Source: Streptomyces sp. P9-A2 (GTDB lineage: Bacteria; Actinomycetota; Actinomycetes; Streptomycetales; Streptomycetaceae). Taken from it: a stretch of DNA of 64,000 bases. The translations under genes and the position numbers were made by a program. This document shows, one piece after another, positions 16,417 through 25,008 of the stretch. Positions within the stretch are counted from its first letter, which is position 1; each line of letters starts with the position of its first letter. The DNA is taken from assembly GCF_036634175.1 (NCBI RefSeq), contig NZ_JAZIFX010000001.1, forward strand, positions 4,464,001 through 4,528,000, in the 5' to 3' direction. Below the pieces are notes generated by a model. The model was not told the origin of the DNA. It saw only the letters and a list, made by a program, of their open reading frames with translations, and searched no databases.

Positions 16417-19400
16417 ATGACGCGATCCGAGCCGCCAACGGCCCCTCAAACGGCCCCCGACGACGCCTTGGTCGCGGACTCCCGCGAGCGCGCGGTCCGT
16501 GCCCTGCTGCGTCGCCCGCAACTGAAACGCCTCTGGAGCGCGCAGCTCGTAGGGGGTGTCGGCGACGTCCTCGCCCTCCTGGTGCTGGTGCTCCTCGCTC
16601 TCCAGGCGTCGATCGCCGAAGAATCGTTCGGCGGCGGCTCCCGGGGCGCGGCGTTCGCAGTGGCGACCGTTTTCGGGGTGCGGATCCTCGCGACGCTGCT
16701 GTTCGGCGCCGTCCTCCTCGGCCCGCTCACGTCGCTCACCTCCCCGGGCGGCCCGCTGGACCGCCGCTGGACCATGATCGCCGCGGACGGACTGCGGGCG
16801 GCCCTGCTCATCGTCGCGCCGCTGTGGATCGACTGGACGCCCGACGACGCGCTCGCCCTGATCCTCGTCACCGCCTTCGTGACATCGGTCGCCGAGCGGT
16901 TCTGGACGGTCTGCCGCGAGAGCGCGGCGCCCGCGCTGCTGCCCGCCCCTCCCCCGGAGGGCGCGACGGTGCGCCCGCTGCCGGACCACATGGACGCGCT
17001 GCGCCGCCTGTCGCTGCGCACGAGCTTCGTGGCGGTGCCGGCCGCGGCCCTCACCCTCGTCGCCGCGGGACTCCTCAACAACCTGCTGGGTACGGGCATC
17101 GACTGGTTCGAGCAGCACCAGGCGGCGCTCGCCTCGTATGTCGCGGCCGGACTGTTCGCCGCCTCGCTGTCCATGGTGACGTTCCTCGAACTGCCCGGTA
17201 CGCGCACCCCGCGCGCCCGGTCGCCGCTGGAGGGGCTGCGCCGCCCGAAGAGCACCGCCGGTTCCGGTTCGGACAAGGGCCGCACCGGCGCCATGCCGCT
17301 GCTGGTGCTCGCCTCCGCTTCCGTGGCCGCCGCGGTGTCGGCCGCCGTCGCGGTGTTCGTGCTGCACGCCAAGGACCTGGGCGGCGGGCCCGTGCTGTAC
17401 GGCCTGCTGGTGGCCGCGCTGACCGGCGGTGTCGTCGTCGGCATACGGACCGCGCCGGCCCTGCTGCCGTCGCTGTCGCGACGCCGGCTGCTCGCGCTGG
17501 CCCTCGCCTGCACCGGCGTCGCGCTGCTCGCCGCCGGACTCGTACCCGACGTCACCAGCGTGCTGCTGATCGCCGCGCTGGCCGGTGTCGGCGCGGGCAC
17601 GGCGGCCAACACCGGGCACACCCTGCTCGACCAGGAGACCGAGGAGGCGCGGCGGGCCCGTACGACGGAGCACCTGCACGCGGTCGTCCGCCTCTTCGTG
17701 GCCCTCGGCGCGGTGATCGCCCCGCTCGTGGCCGCGGGCATCGGACCGCACCGGCTGGAGAGCGGCCGGTTCGTCTTCGCGCACGGCGGTGCCGCGTTCA
17801 CGCTGATGCTGGTGGGCGCGCTGCTGCTGCCGGTGGCCGCGCTCGTCCTGGCCAAGGCCGACGACCGTTCCGGGGTGCCGCTGCGCCACGACCTCCGGGA
17901 CGCGCTGCTCGGCGGCGACGACCCCGAGCCCGCAATGGCGGGCACCGGCTTCTTCATCGCCCTGGAAGGCGGCGACGGGGCCGGGAAGTCCACCCAGGCC
18001 GAGGCACTCGCCGAGTGGATCCGGGACAAGGGACACGAAGTCGTGCTCACGCGTGAGCCGGGAGCGACGCCGGTCGGCAAGCGGCTGCGGTCGATCCTGC
18101 TGGACGTCTCGAGCGCCGGACTGTCCCACCGCGCGGAGGCCCTGTTGTACGCGGCGGACCGCGCCGAGCACATCGACACGGTCGTACGGCCCGCCCTGGA
18201 GCGCGGCGCGGTCGTCATCTCCGACCGGTACATCGACTCCTCGGTGGCCTACCAGGGTGCCGGGCGCGACCTGTCGCCCACCGAGATCGCCCGCATCAAC
18301 CGCTGGGCCACCGACGGCCTCGTACCGCACCTCACCGTGCTCCTCGACGTGGCGCCGGAGACCGCGCGCGAGCGGTTCACCGAGGCGCCGGACCGGCTGG
18401 AGTCGGAGCCCGCCGAGTTCCACGCGCGCGTGCGGGCCGGTTTCCTCACCCTGGCCGCGGCCGACCCCGGCCGGTACCTGGTCGTCGACGCCGGTCAGGA
18501 ACCGGACGCGGTCGGTACGGTCGTCCGGCACCGGCTCGACCAGGTGCTGCCGCTCTCCGAGGCCGAGATCGAGGCCATCGAGGAAGCCCGGCGCAAGGCC
18601 GAGGAGGAGGCCCGCCGCAAGGCGGAGGAGGAAGCGGCGCGCAAGGCCGAGGAGGAGCGACTGGAGCGCGAGCGCCAGGAGCAGCTGGCGCGGCTGCGTG
18701 CCGAGGAGGAGGAGCGCAAGCGGCGCGAGCTGGAGGAGGCGCAGCGGCGCGAGGCCGAACGGCAGGCGGAGGAGGCCCGGCAGCGTGCTGAGGAGGCCGC
18801 CCGCCGTGCCGAGGAGGAGCGGCAGCGGCTCCTCGCCGAGGAGAAGGCGCGCGCGGAGGCGGAAGCCCGCCGCAAGGCGGAGGAGGAGCGCCGCCGCAAG
18901 GAGGCCGCGGAGGAGGAGCGGCTGCGCGCCGAGGCCGAGGCACTGCGCCTGGAGAAGCAGCGCAAGGCCGAGGAGGCACTGCGGCGGGCCGAGGAGGCCC
19001 GACGCCTCGCGGAACTGGCCGCGGCCGCGGCGGAGGCGGGGCCCACCACGGTGAGCTGGGCCGGCGCGGCACGTGGGTCGGACGCGTCGAGCGGATCGGC
19101 TGTGCCGAGCAGGCCGGACGTGTCTGGCGGTTCGGACGCGTCTGGTGGTTCGGCTGCGGCGGACGAGACGGCGGTGCTGCCCAAGGTGACGGACGACGCG
19201 GCCGGAGGGGACGGGCCGGGCTCCGGCGAGTCCTCGGGTCGGTTCCGCAAGGGCGGGCGTGACTCCGCGCGGGGCGGGAGCGAGGGGCGGTCCGGCTGGA
19301 CCAGGCCCTCCCAGCCGTCCGAGGCCGAGGTGACGACCGAGCTGCCGCAGGTGTCGGTTGCGCCGGGGGCGGCCGACGAGACCGAGGTACTGCCGGCCGT

Positions 19401-19668
19401 GCCGCCGCCGAGTGCCACGGAGGAGACGGCGGTGCTCCCCGCGATCACCCAGGACGACGAGGTGGTCAGTACGCGCGAGCTGCCCCGGGTCGACCTCGAG
19501 AACATGCCGGACCGACGCAGGCAGCGCTCGGACTGGGCCGAGGAGACCCCGCTGGACGACCTGCCGACCCTGGCGGACGAACTGCTGGGCTCGCGCGACG
19601 ACGAGCAGGGCGAACCGGGTGAACCCGACGAGGGTGGCCGGGGCAAGGGCAAGGGACGGCGCCGCTGA
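16417..19668 (+). CDS. tmk: MFS-like membrane domain fused to thymidylate kinase and a long coiled coil
   Basis: 1083 residues in three parts. Residues 1-~500: about 12 hydrophobic segments of an MFS-like membrane protein. Residues ~508-710: thymidylate kinase, with P-loop ALEGGDGAGKST (~514), DR(Y/H) motif ISDRYIDSSVAYQG and an LID-like region; it makes dTDP from dTMP and ATP. Residues ~715-870: an almost uninterrupted Glu/Ala/Arg/Lys coiled coil. The last ~210 residues are low-complexity with three ETAVLP-type repeats (ADETAVLPKV, ADETEVLPAV, TEETAVLPAI). Normal Tmk is ~210 residues, so this one is membrane-tethered. The fusion is seen in Streptomyces annotation as far as I remember. holB follows after a terminator. 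Confidence 0.93.
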   Translation: MTRSEPPTAPQTAPDDALVADSRERAVRALLRRPQLKRLWSAQLVGGVGDVLALLVLVLLALQASIAEESFGGGSRGAAFAVATVFGVRILATLLFGAVLLGPLTSLTSPGGPLDRRWTMIAADGLRAALLIVAPLWIDWTPDDALALILVTAFVTSVAERFWTVCRESAAPALLPAPPPEGATVRPLPDHMDALRRLSLRTSFVAVPAAALTLVAAGLLNNLLGTGIDWFEQHQAALASYVAAGLFAASLSMVTFLELPGTRTPRARSPLEGLRRPKSTAGSGSDKGRTGAMPLLVLASASVAAAVSAAVAVFVLHAKDLGGGPVLYGLLVAALTGGVVVGIRTAPALLPSLSRRRLLALALACTGVALLAAGLVPDVTSVLLIAALAGVGAGTAANTGHTLLDQETEEARRARTTEHLHAVVRLFVALGAVIAPLVAAGIGPHRLESGRFVFAHGGAAFTLMLVGALLLPVAALVLAKADDRSGVPLRHDLRDALLGGDDPEPAMAGTGFFIALEGGDGAGKSTQAEALAEWIRDKGHEVVLTREPGATPVGKRLRSILLDVSSAGLSHRAEALLYAADRAEHIDTVVRPALERGAVVISDRYIDSSVAYQGAGRDLSPTEIARINRWATDGLVPHLTVLLDVAPETARERFTEAPDRLESEPAEFHARVRAGFLTLAAADPGRYLVVDAGQEPDAVGTVVRHRLDQVLPLSEAEIEAIEEARRKAEEEARRKAEEEAARKAEEERLERERQEQLARLRAEEEERKRRELEEAQRREAERQAEEARQRAEEAARRAEEERQRLLAEEKARAEAEARRKAEEERRRKEAAEEERLRAEAEALRLEKQRKAEEALRRAEEARRLAELAAAAAEAGPTTVSWAGAARGSDASSGSAVPSRPDVSGGSDASGGSAAADETAVLPKVTDDAAGGDGPGSGESSGRFRKGGRDSARGGSEGRSGWTRPSQPSEAEVTTELPQVSVAPGAADETEVLPAVPPPSATEETAVLPAITQDDEVVSTRELPRVDLENMPDRRRQRSDWAEETPLDDLPTLADELLGSRDDEQGEPGEPDEGGRGKGKGRRR

Positions 19669-19697
19669 CACGAGCGGCGGTCCACCGAGGTGCCGAT

Positions 19698-19732
19698 GCT
19701 GGGCGGGGGCAGAACGACGGCCCCCGCCCAGC
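19698..19732 (+). terminator. tmk terminator
   Basis: Thirteen-base-pair perfect stem (GCTGGGCGGGGGC and complement) with a 9-base loop, 29 bases after the tmk stop. Just beyond it lie three copies of an 11-base repeat (GGAACTGGTCC, 19790-19820) and two copies of GGCGAACGT near 19900. Confidence 0.8.
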
Positions 19733-19955
19733 GCCGTTCCCCGGTTCGGTCCCGGGCCGGCCCCGCGACTGGCCCGCGACCGACCCGGAACTGGTCCGGA
19801 ACTGGTCCGGAACTGTCAGTGGTCACCCCCACAATGGTTTCGGGCAAGAGATCCAGCCATGGGAATCAGTCATCAGAATCAGTCAGTGGACAATGAGTGG
19901 CGAACGTGGCGAACGTGGCGGACATGACGAAGATGACGGAAGGGCGGCGTGACCC

Positions 19956-21161
19956 ATGACCGTGTGGGACGACCTGGTCGGGCAGCATCGGGTGAGCGAC
20001 CAGCTCGCCGCCGCCGCGCGGGACGCCGACGCCCTCGTCACGGCCGCGACGGCCGGCGCCCCACCGCCGACGGCGTCGAAGATGACCCACGCGTGGCTGT
20101 TCACCGGGCCGCCCGGCGCGGGGCGCAACCAGGCGGCGCGCGCCTTCGCCGCCGCGTTGCAGTGCGTGAGCCCCGACCGCGCGCTCGGCGGGTCCCCGGG
20201 CTGCGGATTCTGCGACGGCTGCCACACCGCTCTGATCGGTACCCACGCCGACGTGAGCACGATCGCCGCCGTCGGCGCGATGATCCTGGTGCGCGACATG
20301 CGTGACACCGTCCGCAAGTCGTTCACCGCACCGGCGAACGGCCGCTGGCAGGTGATCCTCGTCGAGGACGCCGAGCGGCTGAACGAGAGTTCCGCCAACG
20401 CCGTCCTCAAGGCCGTCGAGGAGCCCGCGCCCCGCACGGTCTGGCTGCTCTGCGCCCCCTCCGTCGAGGACGTCCTGCCGACGATCCGCTCCCGCTGCCG
20501 CCACCTCAACCTGAGCACGCCCTCCGTGGACGCCGTTGCCGACCTGCTCGTACGCCGTGAGGGCATCGAGCCTGACGTCGCCGCGGCCGCGGCCCGCGCC
20601 ACCCAGGGGCACGTCGACCGGGCCCGCCGGCTGGCCACCGACCCGGCCGCCCGTGAGCGCCGTGCCGCCGTACTGAAGCTGCCGCTGCGCGTCGAGGACA
20701 TCGGGAGCGCGCTCAGGGCGGCCCAGGAACTCGTCGACGCCGCCGCCGAGGACGCCAAACAGCTGGCCGAGCAGAGGGACACCAAGGAGACCGACGAGCT
20801 GAAGGCGGCACTCGGCGCGGTGCAGGGCGGTCGGCTGCCGCGCGGCACCGCGGGCGTGGTCAAGGACCTGGAGGACATGCAGAAACGCCGCAGAACGCGT
20901 ACCCAGCGGGACAGCCTCGACATGGCCCTGACCGACCTCACCGGCTTCTACCGTGACGTCCTCGCCCTCCAGCTCGGCTCCCGCGTGGCCATCGCCAACG
21001 CGGACGCGGAGGACGCCCTGGAGCGCCTGGCCCGGGGCAACTCCCCCGAATCCACGCTCCGCCGCCTCGAGGCCATCGCCGCCTGCCGCGACGCCCTCGA
21101 CCGCAACGTGACCCCGCTCCTGGCAGTGGAGGCGATGACGATGGCCCTCAGAGCAGGCTGA
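19956..21161 (+). CDS. holB: DNA polymerase III delta-prime subunit
   Basis: 401 residues, ATG 19956. AAA+ clamp-loader subunit that with delta and tau loads the sliding clamp. The P-loop position reads GPPGAGRN (about residue 50): the catalytic Lys is Arg, as expected for delta-prime, which does not hydrolyse ATP. The zinc module cysteines are present (CVSPD...CGFCDGC), as is the sensor-like LVEDAERLNESSANAVLKAVEEP and the arginine finger context TIRSRCRH. The C-terminal domain (residues ~210-400) is the collar-like helical domain. A hexamer repeat array begins 2 bases after its TGA stop. Confidence 0.95.
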   Translation: MTVWDDLVGQHRVSDQLAAAARDADALVTAATAGAPPPTASKMTHAWLFTGPPGAGRNQAARAFAAALQCVSPDRALGGSPGCGFCDGCHTALIGTHADVSTIAAVGAMILVRDMRDTVRKSFTAPANGRWQVILVEDAERLNESSANAVLKAVEEPAPRTVWLLCAPSVEDVLPTIRSRCRHLNLSTPSVDAVADLLVRREGIEPDVAAAAARATQGHVDRARRLATDPAARERRAAVLKLPLRVEDIGSALRAAQELVDAAAEDAKQLAEQRDTKETDELKAALGAVQGGRLPRGTAGVVKDLEDMQKRRRTRTQRDSLDMALTDLTGFYRDVLALQLGSRVAIANADAEDALERLARGNSPESTLRRLEAIAACRDALDRNVTPLLAVEAMTMALRAG

Positions 21162-21163
21162 TC

Positions 21164-21276
21164 CCGAAGCCGAAGCCGAAGCCGAAGCCGAAGCCGAAGC
21201 CGAAGCCGAAGCCGAAGCCGAAGCCGAAGCCGAAGCCGAAGCCGAAGCCGAAGCCGAAGCCGAAGCCGAAGCCGAA
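21164..21276. repeat. (CCGAAG)n hexamer array, about 19 copies
   Basis: 113 bases of perfect CCGAAG repeats starting 2 bases after the holB stop codon. It is followed by a second, looser repeat of CCGCATCCGGAAA-like units (21279-21345). Because the unit is six bases, every reading frame through it stays open (Pro-Lys, Arg-Ser, Glu-Ala and their complements), which creates long false ORFs on both strands. It separates holB from the peptidase gene at 21415. Confidence 0.95.
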
Positions 21277-21414
21277 ATCCCGCATCCGCATCCAAAAACC
21301 GCATCCGGAAACCGCATCCGGAAACCGCATCCCGCAGCCCGAAAATCGCGACTCGCACAACGCACGACACGCACACACCGCACTCACCCCATCGCGCAGA
21401 GTTACGCTCGCAGC

Positions 21415-23013
21415 ATGTACACAAGGCGCCCCCTCCGCAGGACCCGTACCGGAGCCACGCTGCTCGCCGCCGCCGCGCTCCTGGTCTCCGGCTGCTCCTC
21501 CGGAAGCACGACGAGCACCACGAGTTCCACGAGCTCGGCGACGAAGGAGGAAGCGGAGGCGGTGCTGGCCGCCCTGCCCCGCTCCACGCCCAAGGCGCTC
21601 ACGCCGTACTACGAGCAGAAGCCGTCCTGGCGCGACTGCGGAGTGCCCGGCTTCCAGTGCGCCACGCTGAAGGCCCCGCTCGACTACGCGGACCCGTCCG
21701 CCGGCGACATCCGCCTCGCCGTGTCCCGCAAGAAGGCCACGGGTCCGGGGGAGCGGCTGGGCTCCCTGCTGGTCAACCCCGGCGGACCGGGCGGGTCGGC
21801 GATCGACTACCTCCAGGCGTACGCGGGCATCGGCTATCCGAAGGAGGTGCGCGCCCGCTACGACATGGTGGCCGTGGACCCGCGGGGCGTGGCCCGCAGC
21901 GAGCCCGTCGAATGCCTGGACGGCCCCGAGATGGACGCGTACACGCAGACGGACTTCACGCCGGACGACGCGAGGGAGGCGGACACGCTGGTCGCCGCGT
22001 ACCGGAAGTTCGCCGAGGGCTGCGGGACGGACGCGCCGAAGCTGCTGCGCCACGTGTCCACCATCGAGGCGGCCCGGGACATGGACATCGTGCGGGCGGC
22101 CCTGGGCGACGAGAAGCTGAACTTCGTCGGCGCCTCCTACGGGACATTCCTGGGGGCGACGTACGCGGGGCTGTTCCCGGACCGGACGGGCCGGCTGGTG
22201 CTGGACGGCGCCCTGGACCCCTCCCTGTCCGCGCGGCAGCTCAACATCGAGCAGACGGCGGGCTTCGACACGGCGTTCACGGCCTTCGCGAAGGACTGCG
22301 TACGGCAGAGCGACTGCCCGCTCGGCGGCAAGAACACCAGCCCCGAAGAGGCCGGCAGGAACCTGAAGGAGTTCTTCGCCAAGACCGACGCCCAGCCGAT
22401 CCCCACCGGTGACGCCGACGGCCGTGAGCTCACCGAGTCGCTGGCCACCATCGGCGTGATCGCCGCGATGTACGACGAGGGCGCCTGGCCGCTCCTGCGC
22501 AAGGCCCTGACGGCGGCGATGAAGGAGAACAACGGCGCCGGACTCCTCGCCCTCTCCGACAGCTATTACGAACGCGACGCCGACGGCGAGTACGCCAACC
22601 TGATGTTCGCCAACGCCGCCGTGAACTGCCTGGACCTCCCGCCCGCCTTCGACTCCCCGGACCAGGTGAGGGACGCGCTCCCCGACTTCGAGAAGGCGTC
22701 CCCGGTCTTCGGTGAGGGCTTCGCCTGGGCCGCCCTGAACTGCACGTACTGGCCCGTCGCCGCCACGGGTGAGCCCCAGCGCATCGAGGCCGAGGGCGCG
22801 GCGCCGATCGTCGTCGTCGGCACCACGCGCGACCCCGCGACCCCCTACCGCTGGGCACAGGCCCTGGCCGGCCAGCTCGCCTCGGCCCGCCTCCTCACCT
22901 ATGAGGGCGACGGCCACACCGCCTACGGCCGGGGCAGCGACTGCATCGACTCCGCGATCAACACCTACCTCGTCGACGGCACCCCGCCCGCAGACGGAAA
23001 GCGCTGCTCATAG
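21415..23013 (+). CDS. Secreted lipoprotein peptidase, alpha/beta hydrolase (tripeptidyl aminopeptidase type)
   Basis: 532 residues, ATG 21415. Lipoprotein signal peptide: RRPLRRTRTG, hydrophobic LLAAAALLV, lipobox SGCS, then a Ser/Thr-rich linker. The mature part is an alpha/beta hydrolase of the SlpD/SlpE/Tap family: oxyanion region NPGGPGGSA, nucleophile elbow GASYGTFLG (Ser ~239), acid in the VGTTRDPATPY segment, catalytic His in EGDGHTAYG near the C terminus. Such enzymes release N-terminal peptides outside the cell in Streptomyces. Four to six cysteines probably form disulfides. A hairpin terminator follows, then tRNA-Thr. Confidence 0.93.
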   Translation: MYTRRPLRRTRTGATLLAAAALLVSGCSSGSTTSTTSSTSSATKEEAEAVLAALPRSTPKALTPYYEQKPSWRDCGVPGFQCATLKAPLDYADPSAGDIRLAVSRKKATGPGERLGSLLVNPGGPGGSAIDYLQAYAGIGYPKEVRARYDMVAVDPRGVARSEPVECLDGPEMDAYTQTDFTPDDAREADTLVAAYRKFAEGCGTDAPKLLRHVSTIEAARDMDIVRAALGDEKLNFVGASYGTFLGATYAGLFPDRTGRLVLDGALDPSLSARQLNIEQTAGFDTAFTAFAKDCVRQSDCPLGGKNTSPEEAGRNLKEFFAKTDAQPIPTGDADGRELTESLATIGVIAAMYDEGAWPLLRKALTAAMKENNGAGLLALSDSYYERDADGEYANLMFANAAVNCLDLPPAFDSPDQVRDALPDFEKASPVFGEGFAWAALNCTYWPVAATGEPQRIEAEGAAPIVVVGTTRDPATPYRWAQALAGQLASARLLTYEGDGHTAYGRGSDCIDSAINTYLVDGTPPADGKRCS

Positions 23014-23025
23014 CGGGTACGCCCA

Positions 23026-23059
23026 CCCCGGAGGCAGGCCCCCGCGCCCGCCTCCGGGG
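23026..23059 (+). terminator. peptidase gene terminator
   Basis: Ten-base-pair perfect stem (CCCCGGAGGC / GCCTCCGGGG) with a 14-base loop, 12 bases after the stop codon. Confidence 0.75.
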
Positions 23060-23133
23060 CAGGTGCGAAGCACCATCCGAAACTGTGTAGAATTACCGTC
23101 GTCGCTGACCGCATCATGGTGCCGGTAGCGTGC

Positions 23134-23207
23134 GCCGCCTTAGCTCAGATGGCCAGAGCAACGCACTCGTAATGCGTAGGTCTCGGGTTCGAATCCCGAA
23201 GGCGGCT
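23134..23207 (+). tRNA. tRNA-Thr (anticodon CGT)
   Basis: 74-base cloverleaf: acceptor GCCGCCT/AGGCGGC, D arm GCTC...GAGC, anticodon stem ACGCA/TGCGT with loop CTCGTAA giving anticodon CGT (reads ACG), T arm TCGGG/CCCGA with TTCGAAT loop. CCA is not encoded. A TAGAAT box at 23088-23093 may be its -10 element. A stem (AAAGCCC / GGGCTTT, 23213-23249) followed by T-rich sequence ends the transcript. The left flank is conserved core; accessory genes begin directly to the right. Confidence 0.96.
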
Positions 23208-23212
23208 CTGTG

Positions 23213-23256
23213 AAAGCCCTAGGACTCACTCGCCGTGACCTGGGGCTTTTGCTTTT
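23213..23256 (+). terminator. tRNA-Thr terminator with T tract
   Basis: Seven-base-pair stem AAAGCCC/GGGCTTT with a long loop, then TTTTGCTTTTTT. A T-rich tail is rare in this window and marks a classical intrinsic terminator. Confidence 0.7.
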
Positions 23257-23674
23257 TTGCTGGAGCAGATCGGTGACGGCGTCACCCTGATCCAGGCCGG
23301 CTGCCTGCCGCGGGAGCTCGTGGCAGCCGCTTTCGTCCGCTACCCGCACCGGCCTGGCTCGGTACCACTGCGGCTGAGCGGCAGGTGGCCGAGCCCGCCC
23401 TGTGCGCGCTGTGGACGGAGCCCCGGCCGGCTGCGCGAGGACCTGCGTGATGCTGTACATCCGGCGTTTGCTGCAGGCTTCACCTACGGCGACGGCACCG
23501 CGATGGAGGCGAAGGACACCGAGCGGCTGCTGTGGAGGTTCTGGCACACCGGCCGCGAACTCGGTTACCTCGACGAGCGGGAACGGTCCATCGGCGCCCT
23601 GATCTCCCTGTCCGCCATCGGCCGCTCTCGCCACCCTCCGTCTCCTGGCCGAGGGCCCGCGCGACCGCATCTGA
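23257..23674 (+). pseudogene. decayed gene fragment(s) next to tRNA-Thr
   Basis: Coding-like sequence is spread over different frames. Frame 1 gives LEQIGDGVTLIQAGCLPRE from 23260. A second frame-1 stretch (about 23470-23620) gives GFTYGDGTAMEAKDTE and FWHTGRELGYLDERE with strong GC3 bias. From about 23610 the coding signal moves to frame 2, ending ALATLRLLAEGPRDRI and a stop at 23672-23674. In between, frame 3 also looks coding (AERQVAEPALCALWTEP, 23370-23420). No single start-to-stop gene exists. I do not recognise the family. It is best read as the remains of one or two genes that came in at the tRNA. Confidence 0.45.
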
Positions 23675-23681
23675 GCGTGCC

Positions 23682-24851
23682 TCAGCCGGCCGTCAGCCCG
23701 GCGTCGGTGAAGCGCCGCATCAGTGAGGACTTGCCTCGGTGCCGCTCGCGCAGGTCGTGCAGGCGCCGGGCGAACTCCTCGGGGGTGCCCGCCCGGTCGT
23801 GGACCTCGCGGAGATCTTTCAAGAGGGTGACGGCGGCGGCGTAGGGGCCGGGCTGCTTCTGCCCGATCAGGTGGGTGATGTCCTGCCAGGCTTGCTCGGT
23901 GTTCTCGGCCAGGCGGTCCAGATGGCTCTCACGACCCCGCTGTTCCGCTCGGCGGGCCTGGGCAAGGGCCTGCTCCCGCTGCCGGGTGTGCTCGCTGCGC
24001 ACCTCATGGGCGGCGTCGAGGAGTTCCGCGGCCGAGCGTCGCCGGGTGGCGGTGGACGGTTCTGCCGCACCCCGGGACACGGCGCGGTGGCGGGCCAGCA
24101 GCGCGGGGCCCGGCTGTGGGGCGGTGCCCAGCGCGGCGTCCAGCAGCAGGGCGTCCTTCTCACGTTGTGGCAGGGCGCGGATCCAGGCGGCGAGAGCGTC
24201 CTTGTCGATCGCCTGCGAAGGAGCGGTGCCGCCGGCGCGGGCAGCAGCGGTCAGCAGGTGCGGGTCGATGCGCAGGAAGTCCGCCAAGGCCTGCTGAGGG
24301 CCGGTGAGATGGGCGAGGCCGGCGGGTACGGGCGGCTCGATGGCAGAGGTGTACTCGTCCTCGTCGACGTCCTCCTCCAGCTCCCAGCGGGTGAGTGCGG
24401 AGAGCCAGGCCAGATAGAGGGGACGCAGGTCGCCCCCGGCGAGTTCGGTGCGCAGGGTGGTGAACGAGGCGAGGGTGAAGGAGGTCTCGAAGTCCCATTC
24501 GCCGCCGTCCTCGGTCTCGTGGGCGAAGTCGAGCAGCAGGTGACCTTTCCTGGTCCAACAGCTCAAGGCGCCTTCCATGCAGTACGGTTCGGCGCTGCGA
24601 GCGGGCAGCAGCGTGGTGGGCAGGCGCAGCATCAGGCGCCGCGAGCCCCAGTTGGCGAAGTACAGGTGGGCGTCGTAGAGCCGCTCCATCAGTTTGCGCT
24701 CGTCGCCGCGGAAGTTGCCGTAGTGGTACTCGTTGACGAAGTGCGTCGCGCTGATCCGGGCCCGGCTCGACAGGGCCCGCACCTGCTCGAGCTCGTCCTT
24801 GGCCAACGGCCGGTCGATGGCCTGGAACTCGTAGTACTGGTACTCGCTCAC
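23682..24851 (-). CDS. Conserved protein of unknown function with coiled-coil C-terminal half
   Basis: 389 residues, GTG start at 24851 (VSEYQYYEFQAIDRPL). The N-terminal ~150 residues look globular and carry conserved-looking blocks: YYEFQAIDRPL, SATHFVNEYHYGNFRGD, YDAHLYFANWGSRRLMLRLP. I believe I have seen this N-terminal block in hypothetical proteins of many bacteria, but I cannot name a function. The central part holds an acidic stretch (EEDVDEDEY). Residues ~260-380 are Arg/Glu/Ala-rich and probably form a coiled coil. It is divergent from the oxygenase gene (157-base gap), so a shared promoter region is possible. No signal peptide and no membrane segments. Confidence 0.75.
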   Translation of the reverse strand: MSEYQYYEFQAIDRPLAKDELEQVRALSSRARISATHFVNEYHYGNFRGDERKLMERLYDAHLYFANWGSRRLMLRLPTTLLPARSAEPYCMEGALSCWTRKGHLLLDFAHETEDGGEWDFETSFTLASFTTLRTELAGGDLRPLYLAWLSALTRWELEEDVDEDEYTSAIEPPVPAGLAHLTGPQQALADFLRIDPHLLTAAARAGGTAPSQAIDKDALAAWIRALPQREKDALLLDAALGTAPQPGPALLARHRAVSRGAAEPSTATRRRSAAELLDAAHEVRSEHTRQREQALAQARRAEQRGRESHLDRLAENTEQAWQDITHLIGQKQPGPYAAAVTLLKDLREVHDRAGTPEEFARRLHDLRERHRGKSSLMRRFTDAGLTAG

Positions 24852-25008
24852 GGCTGTGCAGACTAGCGTCAGACGCTGCGGTTCATCTCACGGGACCTGG
24901 ATGTGATCCCTCGTTCGGGGCCCATCCACGGGTACGGCCCCGGCGGCGCCGTCGGATTCGTAGGATCGGGCCGAGAACGAAGGGGTCGCAGGGTCGGAGG
25001 GCGGGTGT

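Noticed and set aside
15898..19671. Open frame of 1257 codons antisense to tmk
   Set aside because: Antisense shadow of a GC-rich gene with repetitive coiled coil; the tmk frame has all enzyme motifs.
21164..21276. Possible CRISPR array
   Set aside because: Pure hexamer tandem repeat without spacers; no cas genes. No CRISPR array was seen anywhere in the window.
19866..22917. Minus-strand frames with long Ser-Ala or Gly-Phe repeats
   Set aside because: They are translations of the CCGAAG hexamer array, which keeps all frames open; flanking parts are antisense to holB and the peptidase.
23140..23670. Minus-strand frame ending SGFEPETYALRVRC
   Set aside because: This is the well-known false protein translated from the complement of a tRNA gene and its flank.
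24852..25008. Copy of the tRNA 3' end as attachment site
   Set aside because: I looked for the tRNA T-arm sequence across the accessory segment and found none, so no att repeat is claimed.
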